A DNA stretch of 64,000 nucleotides from Bacillota bacterium (GTDB lineage: Bacteria > Bacillota > Clostridia > Peptostreptococcales > Anaerovoracaceae). The stretch is taken from positions 1-64,000 of the forward strand of contig JAUNQD010000008.1 of NCBI GenBank assembly GCA_030536355.1, in the 5' to 3' direction. How positions within the stretch are numbered: the first letter of the stretch is position 1; every line of letters starts with the position of its first letter. Below the pieces are notes generated by a model that saw only the letters and a list, made by a program, of their open reading frames with translations, was not told the origin of the DNA and did not search any database. Below, one piece after another: positions 13,111 through 22,866 of this stretch. Made by a program: the position numbers and the translations under genes.

Positions 13111-16032
13111 TTAATGACCAGATCCTGAGCTTGAAGATTCAGCTGCTGAACTGGATTCTGATGATGATTCGTTTGAAACACTTGATGAAGCATCGCTTGC
13201 TTGTGATGCGCTTGAACTGCTGTTGGATGAAGAGTTATCCATCTTAACGTTCGAGTATGTTCCCTTGATGTAGTATTCGCCATTCACATTGTGAACATTG
13301 GAAGGCATCGATTTAAATGATCCTCGAGGAAGATTCTTACATATCTGATCCATTATATTGGAGAACATATTAGCTGTTTCTCCGGAACCTGAATTCAGTT
13401 CAAGGTTCATGTCATTACCCATCCAAATCGCTGCTGAATACTGAGGAGTGAATCCGCAGAACCAAATATCGAAGTTGTCTGAAGTTGTACCTGTCTTACC
13501 GCCGGAAGGCTGTGAATACATTCTGGCACCACTTGCGATACCTCTTGTTACAGAAGTTCTCAAGATGTCTGTCATGATCCATGCAACGCCTTCGTTATAT
13601 ACCTGTTTGCCTTCGGATTTCTTTTCCATGATCACTTCGTTGTTGGCGTCAACAACCTTAGTGTATGCGAGAGGCTTGTTATATACTCCGCCGTTAGGGA
13701 ATGTAGCATAAGCTGCTGCCATTTCCAGAGGGGAGATACCGCTTGCCATACCGCCGAGACCGAGAGCTGCAGGATTGAGGTCATTTACTTCACCTTCATC
13801 ATCTACAGTTGTTACACCGTTTTTCTTGAGCATCGATGCTGCATAGTCAGGGCCGATCTGCTGGTAAGTCTTAACAGCAGGGATGTTGGCTGACTGTTCT
13901 ACAGCTGTTCTGAGCTTCATATCACCTTTATAACCACCATACCAGTTACGAGGCCATGTACGTCCGCCGTAAGTCATTGCTGCGTCATTGATAACACTGC
14001 CTGCGGTGATATATTTACCCCAGTCACTTCCGTCACTGTTATCGAGTCTCATTGTTTTGCCGTCACGATGATATTCATATCCCATCTGGATAGCAGGACC
14101 ATAAGCAGCAATAGGCTTAACCGCTGATCCCGGCTGTCTAGGACTTATCGCTCTGTTGAAGAGCTGTTTTCCTGTGATTTCACGACCGCCTATCATGGCT
14201 TTGACGTGACCGGTTTTATTCTCTACGATAACCATCGCTCCCTGAGGCTGGATAACTTTCTGCTTGAGTGAATAGTTACCTGCCGCAACAACAAGGTCGT
14301 CACCGTCTTTCTTAAAGAATTCAGGATAATCCTTGAAGAAGTCTCCCGAAACAACCACATCTCCATCTCCATTAACGGTCTTATATCCCTGAGGGATACT
14401 TAATGCGCCGCTTTCTATGAAGTAGAATGTGCCGCTTTCCTTAGTGTACATGCCCTTGAATTCGATGCTGACGTCAGGCTGACCGTTTACTTCTGTTTCA
14501 TATATATTGAGTCTTTTTCCTGCTTTGATGGTTATGCCGCCATCTTCATTGTTGGTATATTCGCCGCTTTCCAGTGTGAATTCATTATTCTTGTTGAAAT
14601 AATGTGAGTATGCATAGAGCATTATTTCACCTGAATCATGGTTGAGCAGGTCGCCGGAACTGTTTGTCCTTGCATATAAAATGTCAGGGAAGTTTCTGTC
14701 TTCATCGAATTCTTGTTTAACGATCTGCTGCATTTTTGAATCCATTGTTGTATAGATCCTCAGACCGCCTGTATATACCATTGTCTGAGCTTCAGCTTCT
14801 GAAACTCCATACTCCTCAACGAGATCGTCTATGAGCTGATCTATAGCAAAATCTGTGAAGTATGATGTACCGCTTGATGAAGAAGCGATACTTACCTTCA
14901 TGTGTTTCTGTAGATCGTCTGCAAGAGCAGTTTCATGTTCTTCCTTGGTGATAAAGCCTTCATCTTCCATGATATTGAGGACGAGATCACGTCTTTCTTT
15001 TGAAAGCTCACCGTTATATACATAGCTGGTAGAACCATCGGTTTTAAGTACAGGAAGTGCGTTGTCGGAGCCTACTGTGGAATACTGTACGAGTGCATAA
15101 GTATCAGGAGACTTAGGAAGTGCAGCCAGTGATGCACATTCCAGAAGATCCAGATCCTTAGCATCCTTAGTGAAGTAGGACTGAGCAGCAGATTCTACAC
15201 CATATGAGTTGAATCCCAAATAGATGGTGTTGAGATAAGCTTCCATGATCTCTTCTTTTGAGAGGTTCTTTTCAAGTACTATAGTACAATACATTTCGGA
15301 AAGCTTTCTTGAAATACTTCTCTGGCTTTTGATTTCAGCCAAATAAACGTTTCTGGCAAGCTGCTGTGTGACCGTACTTGTACCGCTTATCTGTCCACCG
15401 CCGAATACACTCTCTATTACAGCTCCGCCCATTCTTATGAAGTTGAAGCCGTTATGTTTCCAGAACTTCTTATCTTCTATTGCTACAACAGCATTTACCA
15501 TGTTTTCAGGTATTTCTTTGTAGTCTATGACAGTTCTGTTCCCATCATCAAAATAGAGATTTTCGATTTCATTGCCTTCACTGTCATACATGATAGAACG
15601 CTGAGATAACATTGAATATATGTCATCTGTGTCCACACGAGGTGCTACTGCGAATATCACGCCGACATAGATACCTATTGCCATTATTACAGCCAAGGCA
15701 CCAAATAAGGCAGTGTTGTAAATAGTATATTTTTTATTTGTAGGACCGCTTCTGCCGCCACCGCCTGCTCCGCCGGATTTCTTTCTGCTTACCCTGGAAA
15801 TAGGGGACTTCATTTTCTTAGAAGCAGAGGCATCACGTTTTGAAGCAGCCTCACCTTGTCTGGATGCACGAGATCTTTGCTTTGTTTGTCTTCTTGGAGC
15901 GGAATGCTTGGTTGATTCCACTTCTCTAGAAGAAGATGGACTCTGCATTGCAGCCTGTCTGTCAAATTCAGCGAAGAAATCGTCTATGTCATCGCGTCTT
16001 CTATTATTGTTGTTATTATACATATCAGACAA
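13111..16032 (-). CDS. Class A penicillin-binding protein (bifunctional transglycosylase/transpeptidase)
   Basis: A 973-residue PBP1A-type enzyme that polymerises and cross-links peptidoglycan. A long basic, Ser/Lys/Gly-rich cytoplasmic tail (1-100) precedes one membrane helix (104-130). The GT51 domain has EDKKFWKHNGFNFIRMGG (catalytic Glu186), QISGTSTVTQQLARN and KEEIMEAYLNTIYLG. The transpeptidase domain has Ser636-x-x-Lys in GSAVKP, SAN in EQSANIPAVK and KTG in GGKTGTTSDN near 843. The C-terminal 40 residues are a Ser/Ala-rich low-complexity tail. The insert between the two domains is rather long. The start has AGGAGG upstream on the minus strand. It is divergent from comEC. Confidence 0.96.
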   Translation of the reverse strand: MSDMYNNNNNRRRDDIDDFFAEFDRQAAMQSPSSSREVESTKHSAPRRQTKQRSRASRQGEAASKRDASASKKMKSPISRVSRKKSGGAGGGGRSGPTNKKYTIYNTALFGALAVIMAIGIYVGVIFAVAPRVDTDDIYSMLSQRSIMYDSEGNEIENLYFDDGNRTVIDYKEIPENMVNAVVAIEDKKFWKHNGFNFIRMGGAVIESVFGGGQISGTSTVTQQLARNVYLAEIKSQRSISRKLSEMYCTIVLEKNLSKEEIMEAYLNTIYLGFNSYGVESAAQSYFTKDAKDLDLLECASLAALPKSPDTYALVQYSTVGSDNALPVLKTDGSTSYVYNGELSKERRDLVLNIMEDEGFITKEEHETALADDLQKHMKVSIASSSSGTSYFTDFAIDQLIDDLVEEYGVSEAEAQTMVYTGGLRIYTTMDSKMQQIVKQEFDEDRNFPDILYARTNSSGDLLNHDSGEIMLYAYSHYFNKNNEFTLESGEYTNNEDGGITIKAGKRLNIYETEVNGQPDVSIEFKGMYTKESGTFYFIESGALSIPQGYKTVNGDGDVVVSGDFFKDYPEFFKKDGDDLVVAAGNYSLKQKVIQPQGAMVIVENKTGHVKAMIGGREITGKQLFNRAISPRQPGSAVKPIAAYGPAIQMGYEYHRDGKTMRLDNSDGSDWGKYITAGSVINDAAMTYGGRTWPRNWYGGYKGDMKLRTAVEQSANIPAVKTYQQIGPDYAASMLKKNGVTTVDDEGEVNDLNPAALGLGGMASGISPLEMAAAYATFPNGGVYNKPLAYTKVVDANNEVIMEKKSEGKQVYNEGVAWIMTDILRTSVTRGIASGARMYSQPSGGKTGTTSDNFDIWFCGFTPQYSAAIWMGNDMNLELNSGSGETANMFSNIMDQICKNLPRGSFKSMPSNVHNVNGEYYIKGTYSNVKMDNSSSNSSSSASQASDASSSVSNESSSESSSAAESSSSGSGH

Positions 16033-16073
16033 AATCTCTTCCTCCTAATTGTATTTAAGATATAACCGTATCA

Positions 16074-16102
16074 ATTATATCATCAATGAGGATAAATGTA
16101 AA
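16074..16102 (-). promoter_or_regulatory. Predicted promoter of the PBP gene
   Basis: On the minus strand TTTACA (16102-16097), 17-bp spacer, TATAAT (16079-16074) with TGA just before it (extended -10). Confidence 0.65.
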
Positions 16103-16127
16103 AGAAAATAACTAACTTTTATCAGTC

Positions 16128-16156
16128 TTGACAAAAACTACATAATGGAATAATAT
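16128..16156 (+). promoter_or_regulatory. Predicted promoter of comEC-holA
   Basis: TTGACA (16128-16133), 17-bp spacer, TAATAT (16151-16156), about 34 bp before the comEC ATG. Confidence 0.65.
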
Positions 16157-16189
16157 ACCAAAAAAGGAATAAAAAGTTTGGGAGAAGAG

Positions 16190-18439
16190 ATGAATAATAT
16201 AAGACGACCGATGATGTATGCAGCATCATTTTTTGCAGTTGGCATATTGCTGCTTTATCACCTGGAATTAATAGGGCAGCCAATGGATAGTCTGCTTGAG
16301 AGTCATATCGGAAATAGTACAAGTATCACAGCTAAGATAATAACAAAAGAATCCGATATGGTGTTGTCTTCCGATGGTGGAGAACAAGCAAGAACGACAT
16401 TGAAAGTAAAAATTAAGGACATAAACAGCATACCCTTTAAAAAGACAGAAAAACTCATCGTCAAATACTATGATCATACGGATGCTATACCGGGGCAGTA
16501 CGTGGTGATGAAAGGAGAGATCGAGAAACCGTTGGGAAGAAGAAATCCCGGATGTTTTGACTACTCTCTTTACTTGAGATCCATAGGCATTGATCATACC
16601 TTTGAGGCACGAAGCATTGAGCTTTGCAAGAGAAAAAATATCAGTATCCCGGAGGGAATAGGGACCGCAGTGCAGATGACTCTTTATGAACTCAGGGAAG
16701 AGTTTATAGCTCTTGTGGAGAAAAGTGCCGGGGAAGAAACTGCGGGAATGATAAGGGCTATAATGTTTGGCAGCAAGACAGATATAGATGATGAAGTTTT
16801 AGAAGAGTTCAGAAAGAATGGAACGGCCCACGTGCTGGCTGTCAGCGGGCTTCATGTGGGCTTGCTTTATGTATTTATTTCTTTTATTTGGAGATGGAAA
16901 AAAGGCAAGCTATTCTTCGTTTTAATAATTGTATTTTTCTTGGCATATATGGTAATGGCGTCCTTTTCACCGTCGGTGGTAAGAGCGGTGATAATGATAT
17001 GGCTCCATGTTTTTGCCGTGCTCACAAACAAGCGATATGATATGGCATCGGCAGCTTTTTTTACAGCGATATCGATGCTTGCGGTAAATCCGATGCACTT
17101 GTTCAATACCGGGTTTCAAATGTCATTTTTGGCTGTGCTTACCCTTAGCCTCATGTTACCTATAATAAAGAAAATATACAGCGGTATCTTCATGGCAAGT
17201 ATAGCAATCCAGCTGGGTCTGCTGCCTTATACCATATATGTTTTCAATTACATTTCACTGGCAGCTGTAGTCGTAAATGTACCTATCATTTATCTTACGG
17301 GACTTATCGTACCGATAGGGATGTGCAGTATGGCAGTGATGTTGATCTTCGAACCTTTAGCAGAGGTCATGATACAATGTTTGGGTGGGCTTTGCACGAT
17401 CATGATGAGGCTCAATGATATGACAGCAATAGATGGGATGACAGTTTTTGATGTGGTAAGTCCGCCGCTATGGATGGTGGCAGCGTATTATCTTATCCTA
17501 CTGGTGTTCTTATCCGAAGACGGGCGCCTTTTATTTATGCGTAAAAGGCACGGTTTGATCAGAAAATTGGCGTATGGTATCCTTGTGGCTTCACTGATTT
17601 TTAATGGGACAGCAGGCAATGATTTCAAAAAAAGTGATTTGGTTTTCGTTGATGTGGGGCAGGGAGATTGCATGCATATAAGGTCAGGGAAAAAAGGAGA
17701 TTATCTGGTGGATGGAGGCGGAAGTATAACTCATGATATAGGAAAGAATACACTTAAACCTTACTTATTGAAGAATGGTGCAAGATCTGTTGACGGGGCA
17801 TTTGTTACACATCTGCATACCGACCATTACAAAGGTATTGTTGAGCTTTGCCGGGAGGATATGGTAGAGCGGCTCTATGTCTATGAAGGATACATGGTAA
17901 GGGAAGATGAAATAATCAAAGATACGGGGCTGGATCCTGAACAGATAATATATCTTCATGCAGGACAAAAAGTCATGATAAGCAACGATATTTCAGTAGA
18001 GGTATTATGGCCTGAAAAGCGTAGTATAAGAGAATATGAACGCCTAACAGAAGGTGAAGAAGATGAGAATATGTTCAGCCTTATTTTAAAAATAACAATA
18101 GCCGGTCGCACTATGTTGGCAACGGGAGATGTTGATACTAAATGCCTTGATGCTTTAGCTCAAAAATACGGTGCTGATTTGGACGTAGATATACTGAAGG
18201 CGGCCCATCATGGCAGCAAGTACAGTGACAGTGATGCTTTTGCAGATGCGGTAAAACCGGAACATGTTGTATTTCAGGTTGGTAAGAATAATTTCGGTCA
18301 CCCAAATGAAGGAATTGTTGAAAAATTCCGTCGAAAAGGTATAATGATATATAGGAATGATCTGGATGGGGCAGTTGCTTTTGGATTTGAGAAAAATGGC
18401 TACATCCGGGTACGGACAGTAAGAGGAGAAAATCTATAG
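16190..18439 (+). CDS. comEC: ComEC/Rec2 DNA-uptake channel with metallo-hydrolase domain
   Basis: A 749-residue protein of the DNA internalisation family. An N-terminal soluble region sits between the first helices (about 45-160). The competence membrane domain follows, with HVLAVSGLHVGLLYVF and NPMHLFNTGFQMSFLAVLTLS. The C-terminal metallo-beta-lactamase domain has VDVGQGDCMHIRSG, the HLHTDH metal motif (541-546), ATGDVD and AAHHGSKYSD. The ATG at 16190 behind GGGAG is preferred over TTG 16178. It is complete, unlike eroded comEC genes in some gut anaerobes, so natural uptake or a related nuclease role is possible. holA follows with no gap. Confidence 0.94.
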   Translation: MNNIRRPMMYAASFFAVGILLLYHLELIGQPMDSLLESHIGNSTSITAKIITKESDMVLSSDGGEQARTTLKVKIKDINSIPFKKTEKLIVKYYDHTDAIPGQYVVMKGEIEKPLGRRNPGCFDYSLYLRSIGIDHTFEARSIELCKRKNISIPEGIGTAVQMTLYELREEFIALVEKSAGEETAGMIRAIMFGSKTDIDDEVLEEFRKNGTAHVLAVSGLHVGLLYVFISFIWRWKKGKLFFVLIIVFFLAYMVMASFSPSVVRAVIMIWLHVFAVLTNKRYDMASAAFFTAISMLAVNPMHLFNTGFQMSFLAVLTLSLMLPIIKKIYSGIFMASIAIQLGLLPYTIYVFNYISLAAVVVNVPIIYLTGLIVPIGMCSMAVMLIFEPLAEVMIQCLGGLCTIMMRLNDMTAIDGMTVFDVVSPPLWMVAAYYLILLVFLSEDGRLLFMRKRHGLIRKLAYGILVASLIFNGTAGNDFKKSDLVFVDVGQGDCMHIRSGKKGDYLVDGGGSITHDIGKNTLKPYLLKNGARSVDGAFVTHLHTDHYKGIVELCREDMVERLYVYEGYMVREDEIIKDTGLDPEQIIYLHAGQKVMISNDISVEVLWPEKRSIREYERLTEGEEDENMFSLILKITIAGRTMLATGDVDTKCLDALAQKYGADLDVDILKAAHHGSKYSDSDAFADAVKPEHVVFQVGKNNFGHPNEGIVEKFRRKGIMIYRNDLDGAVAFGFEKNGYIRVRTVRGENL

Positions 18440-19504
18440 ATGCCCGCTGATTTTTACAAGGAAAAAGAGCATGCTTTCATAACCATAGGAAAAGACATTA
18501 AGGAGGGGAATATTCCTCGCCTTGTTTTACTATGCGGCAAAGAAGATTATCTGATAAGATTCTATGCTGATGCACTCATCAAAAAATATGTTTCGGATGC
18601 GTGCAGACCCATCGATTTGGTGACACTGGAAGGAGAGTTCCTCACCGTTGATAAAGTCAAGGAGAGCCTTGAAACAGTAAGCTTGGTGTCGGAACGAAAG
18701 GTCGTGTTTTTACCTGAATTCACACCTGCTGCAGGCAAAGCTGTCAAAGGTCTTTCGGATAGTGATATCAAGGAACTCATAGAATATTTCCCTATGATAC
18801 CTGAAGGCGCGTTGCTGCTTATAACAGCATCGGAGATAGATGAGGCTAAAGCAAAGAAAAATAAAGTCAGGACTGCTGTTGAGAAACATGGTAGTGTATA
18901 CGATTTCCAGGCTTTGAATGAAAGCCAGCTTCAGAACTTCATAGAGAAGAGATTCAGGACGGCAGGGAAAATGTATGCTCCTTCGGTCATAAGAATGATA
19001 GTTTCCGAAAGCGGATATGGCAATAAAGCCATAGATTACAGCCTATATAATCTGGAAAACGATCTTAAGAAGATAATCGCCCATAGTGATGGTCAGATCA
19101 CCCCTGAAGATGTGAAGGAAGTGTTGGCATCCAACCCTGAAAACAATGTATTTGCAATGCTTGACGCCATTGGACGAAACAGGAAAGATGAAGCATTCAG
19201 ACTGCTTCACAATCTTCTTCAATCAGGAACACCTGTGTTCAATCTTCTGAGACTCATAACAGGGCAGCTTGAATTGATACTGGCTGTAAAAGAAATGCGA
19301 GATGAAGGATTATCACTGCCGCAGATGCAGAAGACTCTGGGCATCCATCAGTTCAGGATCAAGAAGGCAATGGCGGTCACAGGACAATATTCGATGAAAG
19401 ATTTAAGAGCGGCATTAAGTGCTGCTTATGAAGTGGATGAAAATATCAAGACAGGACTTATGGATGGGCAGCTTGCTCTCGAATATTTCATAGCCGGTAT
19501 TTAA
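18440..19504 (+). CDS. holA: DNA polymerase III subunit delta
   Basis: A 354-residue clamp-loader delta subunit, which opens the beta sliding clamp. Features are the N-terminal IPRLVLLCGKEDYLIRFYADALIKKY, VDKVKESLETVSLVSERKVVFL, and the C-terminal collar domain with NNVFAMLDAIGRNRKDEAFRLLHNLLQSG and RLITGQLELILAVKEM. It starts directly after the comEC stop; AGAGGAG within the end of comEC serves as Shine-Dalgarno. The comEC-holA order is conserved in many Firmicutes. The rpsT gene that often follows is not here. Confidence 0.95.
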   Translation: MPADFYKEKEHAFITIGKDIKEGNIPRLVLLCGKEDYLIRFYADALIKKYVSDACRPIDLVTLEGEFLTVDKVKESLETVSLVSERKVVFLPEFTPAAGKAVKGLSDSDIKELIEYFPMIPEGALLLITASEIDEAKAKKNKVRTAVEKHGSVYDFQALNESQLQNFIEKRFRTAGKMYAPSVIRMIVSESGYGNKAIDYSLYNLENDLKKIIAHSDGQITPEDVKEVLASNPENNVFAMLDAIGRNRKDEAFRLLHNLLQSGTPVFNLLRLITGQLELILAVKEMRDEGLSLPQMQKTLGIHQFRIKKAMAVTGQYSMKDLRAALSAAYEVDENIKTGLMDGQLALEYFIAGI

Positions 19505-19517
19505 AAGGAGAAGACTT

Positions 19518-20447
19518 ATGAAAACACAATTAAAAGCAGACCTGATGCTGGTGCTTGTGACATTATGCTGGGGTGTTTCATATTACATGATAGATCTGTG
19601 CCTTGTTGAAATGGGTACTTTCAATCTCAATGCCTTCAGATTCCTGGGAGCATTTATAATAGCAGCTATATTCACTTTTCCTAAGCTTAAAGGTGTGAAT
19701 AAAGAAACTCTGAAATATGCATTTTTCATTGGTTTTTCATTGGTGTTCGTTTACATAGGAGCGACATTTGGTGTTATGTACACAAGCTTATCCAACTCCG
19801 GTTTTTTGTGTGCTTTATCGGTCGTTTTCACACCATTGCTTGGAATAATCATATTCAAACAGCGACCTGATAAAAAAATGGTTGCCGTTGTATTGGTATG
19901 TCTGGTTGGAATTGCATTGATGAGCCTTAATGAGCAGCTGAAACCTGCACTTGGCGATATATTCTGTCTTTTGTGTGCTTTCTCATATGCGGTGGACCTG
20001 ATAATAACAGAAAGAGCTGTTGCCAAGGAAGAAGTCAACGCGTTCCAGCTTGGTGTATTCCAGCTGGGATTCACAGGTGTTTTCATGTTGATACTTTCAT
20101 TCATATTTGAAGACCCTTGCTTACCATCATCAGGTTTAGTTTGGGGATCTGCATTGTTCCTGGCTGTATTCTGTACAGGTGTTGCATTTATCGTACAGAC
20201 TATTGCACAGCAGTATACGTCGGCTACTCATGTAGGTGTTATATTTACTTTGGAACCTGTGTTTGCAGGTATCGTAGCATTCGCATTGGCAGGTGAGATA
20301 TTACTGCCGAGGGCATATTTCGGTGCATTCCTGCTGCTTGCCAGCCTTATCATAATGGAAATCGATGTTAATGCGCTGATCGACAAATTCAGGAACAATC
20401 GACAGGACTCTGTGACAGATGAAATCGACGAGAAATCTGTTGAATAA
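19518..20447 (+). CDS. EamA/DMT-family permease, full size
   Basis: A 309-residue protein with ten predicted helices in two EamA repeats (about 8-142 and 150-290). MLVLVTLCWGVSYYMIDLCL opens the first repeat and GDIFCLLCAFSYAVDLIITERAV the second. Family members export metabolites such as amino acids or take up small molecules; the substrate is not predictable. The acidic C-terminal tail (after 295) is cytoplasmic. The gap after holA is 13 bp with AAAAGGAGAAG as Shine-Dalgarno, so it can be transcribed from the comEC promoter. Confidence 0.9.
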   Translation: MKTQLKADLMLVLVTLCWGVSYYMIDLCLVEMGTFNLNAFRFLGAFIIAAIFTFPKLKGVNKETLKYAFFIGFSLVFVYIGATFGVMYTSLSNSGFLCALSVVFTPLLGIIIFKQRPDKKMVAVVLVCLVGIALMSLNEQLKPALGDIFCLLCAFSYAVDLIITERAVAKEEVNAFQLGVFQLGFTGVFMLILSFIFEDPCLPSSGLVWGSALFLAVFCTGVAFIVQTIAQQYTSATHVGVIFTLEPVFAGIVAFALAGEILLPRAYFGAFLLLASLIIMEIDVNALIDKFRNNRQDSVTDEIDEKSVE

Positions 20448-20472
20448 TTTATATTTTTCTGACAATACCGTG

Positions 20473-20501
20473 TTGATTTATAGACACGTATTTGATAAAA
20501 T
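20473..20501 (+). promoter_or_regulatory. Predicted promoter of the NuoEF-like redox operon
   Basis: TTGATT (20473-20478), 17-bp spacer, TAAAAT (20496-20501) with TGA before it (extended -10). The leader is about 55 nt. Confidence 0.65.
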
Positions 20502-20563
20502 TTATCTATTGCAATAATGTGTATAAAAATGAACAAGATTTTTAAGAAGTAGGAGGATTTAAC

Positions 20564-21088
20564 ATGAGTGAAAAAGGTTGTAACTGTGGTTGCAATTGCC
20601 AGGAAAACAGAGCTGCTCAATTCGCAGATCTGGCACCTGTTCTTGAACAGTATGCCAAGGTTCCCGGCAGTTTGATCACTATCCTGCAGAAAACCCAGGA
20701 TATCTATGGTTATCTTTCAATGGATGCCATCAATTACATTTCAGAAATGACAGGAATAAAACCGGCTAAGATCTATGGGGTAGCGACATTCTATGCTCAG
20801 TTCAGATTGAAGCCTGTAGGTAAGAACCTGATCATGTTATGTCAGGGTACTGCATGCCACGTTAACGGTTCCGAGGCTATCGAAGAAGCCATCAGTGAAC
20901 ATCTGTCAATCAAGGACGGCGAAACTACCGAAGATGGTATTTTCACACTGAACAATGTAGCTTGTCTCGGCTGCTGCTCACTGGCACCTGTTATGATGGT
21001 GAAAAATGCAGACGGAGATGAAACTTATGGTAATCTCACCAAGGATAAAGTTAAGCAGATCCTTGATGAAATAAAAGAAAGAGCATAG
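20564..21088 (+). CDS. NuoE/HydC-like [2Fe-2S] thioredoxin-fold subunit
   Basis: A 174-residue subunit of the 24-kDa complex I / HydC family. The [2Fe-2S] ligands are in CQGTACHVNG and VACLGCCSLAP, the usual C-x4-C and C-x3-C pattern. GYLSMDAINYISEMTGIKPAKIYGVATFYAQF is the family signature. It starts with an unusual Cys-rich stretch, KGCNCGCNCQEN (residues 5-16), absent from standard NuoE; it could bind an extra metal. It is the first gene of a three-gene unit (gaps 11 and 18 bp), with AGGAGG upstream. Codon use is highly biased, implying strong expression. Confidence 0.92.
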   Translation: MSEKGCNCGCNCQENRAAQFADLAPVLEQYAKVPGSLITILQKTQDIYGYLSMDAINYISEMTGIKPAKIYGVATFYAQFRLKPVGKNLIMLCQGTACHVNGSEAIEEAISEHLSIKDGETTEDGIFTLNNVACLGCCSLAPVMMVKNADGDETYGNLTKDKVKQILDEIKERA

Positions 21089-21099
21089 GAGGTGACCAC

Positions 21100-22848
21100 A
21101 TGAAAGTAGTAATCGGTCAGGGCAGCTGCGGTGTGGCCACAGGTGCTAAGAAAACTGCTGCTGAATTCGAAAAGCTGATCGCAGAAAAGAATCTGGATGT
21201 AGCAGTTGATATCACAGGTTGTGTAGGTACTTGTTATCTCGAACCTATCGTTGATATTTATGACGATAACGGGGAAATGACAAGATATGTCAAAGTACAG
21301 CCTGATAAAGTTGAAAAAATCGTTGAGGAACATCTCGTTGGAGGAAATGCTTTCGCAGAACAGGCTATTTCAGAAGAAGATAAGCAGTTTGTTGAAAAGC
21401 AGCAGAGAGTAGTTCTGAGAAACTGCGGTGTTATCAATCCTGAAAACATCGAAGAATACATAGCAGTAGATGGCTATAAAGCTATCGAAAAAGTTCTGAA
21501 AGAAATGAAGCCTGAAGAAGTAATCGAAGAAATCAAGGTTTCAGGTCTTAGAGGAAGAGGCGGTGCAGGCTTCCCTACATGGTTCAAGTGGAACGCATGT
21601 AAGGCAAGTCCGGGAAATGAAAAGTATCTAGTATGTAATGCCGACGAAGGAGACCCGGGCGCATTCATGGACAGATCAGTTCTGGAAGGTGACCCTCATT
21701 CACTGATCGAAGGCATGATCATAGGCGGTTATGCTATGGGTGCAACTCAGGGCGTTATCTACTGCCGTGCCGAATATCCACTGGCAATCAAGAGACTTGA
21801 GATCGCTATGGACCAGGCTAGAGAAAAGGGCTTCTTAGGAAAGGATATATTTGGAAGCGGATTTGATTTTGATATTTATATCAAGGCAGGTGCAGGCGCA
21901 TTCGTATGTGGTGAAGAAACTGCATTGATCGCATCCCTGGAAGGTGAAAGAGGTATGCCTAGACTTAAGCCTCCTTTCCCTGCAGCTAAAGGATTCTGGC
22001 AGAAGCCGACAGACATCAACAATGTAGAAACTCTCGCAAATGTTCCTTGGATCATCTATAACGGCGGTGCTGCATTCGGCGCTATGGGTACAGAACTTTC
22101 AAAGGGCACTAAGGTATTTGCGCTGGCAGGAAAGATCAAGAAGGGCGGACTGGTTGAAGTTCCTATGGGAATGACATTAAAGGAAGTTCTTTATGGTATC
22201 GGCGGCGGCATCAAGAACGATAAGCAGTTCAAGGCTGTTCAGATGGGTGGACCATCAGGCGGATGTATTCCTGCATCACTGATCGACACTCCTGTAACTT
22301 ATGAAGATATCAATAAGACCGGTGCTATCGTAGGTTCAGGCGGTATGATCGTTATGGATGAAGACACTTGTATGGTAGACATGGCAAGATACTTCCTCAA
22401 TTTCACTAGAGACGAATCATGCGGTAAGTGTAATTACTGCAGGATCGGTACTAAGAGAATGCTTGAGATCCTCGAAAGGATCACCGAAGGCGAAGGTAAG
22501 GATGGCGACATCGAACTGCTGGAAGAACTGGCAATGAAGATCAAGGACGGATCAATGTGCGGTCTCGGTCAGACAGCTCCAAATCCTGTACTGACAACTA
22601 TCAAGTATTTCAGAAATGAATATGAAGACCACATCTATAATAAAAAGTGTACTGCAGGCTCATGCAAGGCTCTCGTTACTTACAGCATCAATGATGGATG
22701 TAAGGGCTGTACACTCTGCTCCAGACATTGTCCTGTGGGCGCTATCACAGGCAATGTTAAGGAACTGCACGTTATCGATCAGGATTTATGTATCAAATGC
22801 GGCAAGTGTCTCGACACATGTAAGTTTGGTGCAATAGATAAGAAATAA
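21100..22848 (+). CDS. NuoF/HydB-like FMN, NAD(P)H-binding iron-sulfur subunit
   Basis: A 582-residue flavoprotein. Residues 1-90 are a thioredoxin-like [2Fe-2S] domain (GQGSCGVATGA, TGCVGTCYLEP). Residues about 110-520 are NuoF with SGLRGRGGAGFPTWFKW for FMN, CNADEGDPGAFMDR, and the [4Fe-4S] site ESCGKCNYCRIGTKRMLEI. The C-terminus adds two ferredoxin-type clusters (GCKGCTLCSRHCPVGAI and LCIKCGKCLDTCKFGAI). This three-part layout is that of HydB and the related bifurcating flavoproteins rather than of complex I NuoF. It would carry the NAD(P)H site of the complex with its two neighbours. Confidence 0.95.
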   Translation: MKVVIGQGSCGVATGAKKTAAEFEKLIAEKNLDVAVDITGCVGTCYLEPIVDIYDDNGEMTRYVKVQPDKVEKIVEEHLVGGNAFAEQAISEEDKQFVEKQQRVVLRNCGVINPENIEEYIAVDGYKAIEKVLKEMKPEEVIEEIKVSGLRGRGGAGFPTWFKWNACKASPGNEKYLVCNADEGDPGAFMDRSVLEGDPHSLIEGMIIGGYAMGATQGVIYCRAEYPLAIKRLEIAMDQAREKGFLGKDIFGSGFDFDIYIKAGAGAFVCGEETALIASLEGERGMPRLKPPFPAAKGFWQKPTDINNVETLANVPWIIYNGGAAFGAMGTELSKGTKVFALAGKIKKGGLVEVPMGMTLKEVLYGIGGGIKNDKQFKAVQMGGPSGGCIPASLIDTPVTYEDINKTGAIVGSGGMIVMDEDTCMVDMARYFLNFTRDESCGKCNYCRIGTKRMLEILERITEGEGKDGDIELLEELAMKIKDGSMCGLGQTAPNPVLTTIKYFRNEYEDHIYNKKCTAGSCKALVTYSINDGCKGCTLCSRHCPVGAITGNVKELHVIDQDLCIKCGKCLDTCKFGAIDKK

Positions 22849-22866
22849 GAGGGAGGAGGAAGAAAA

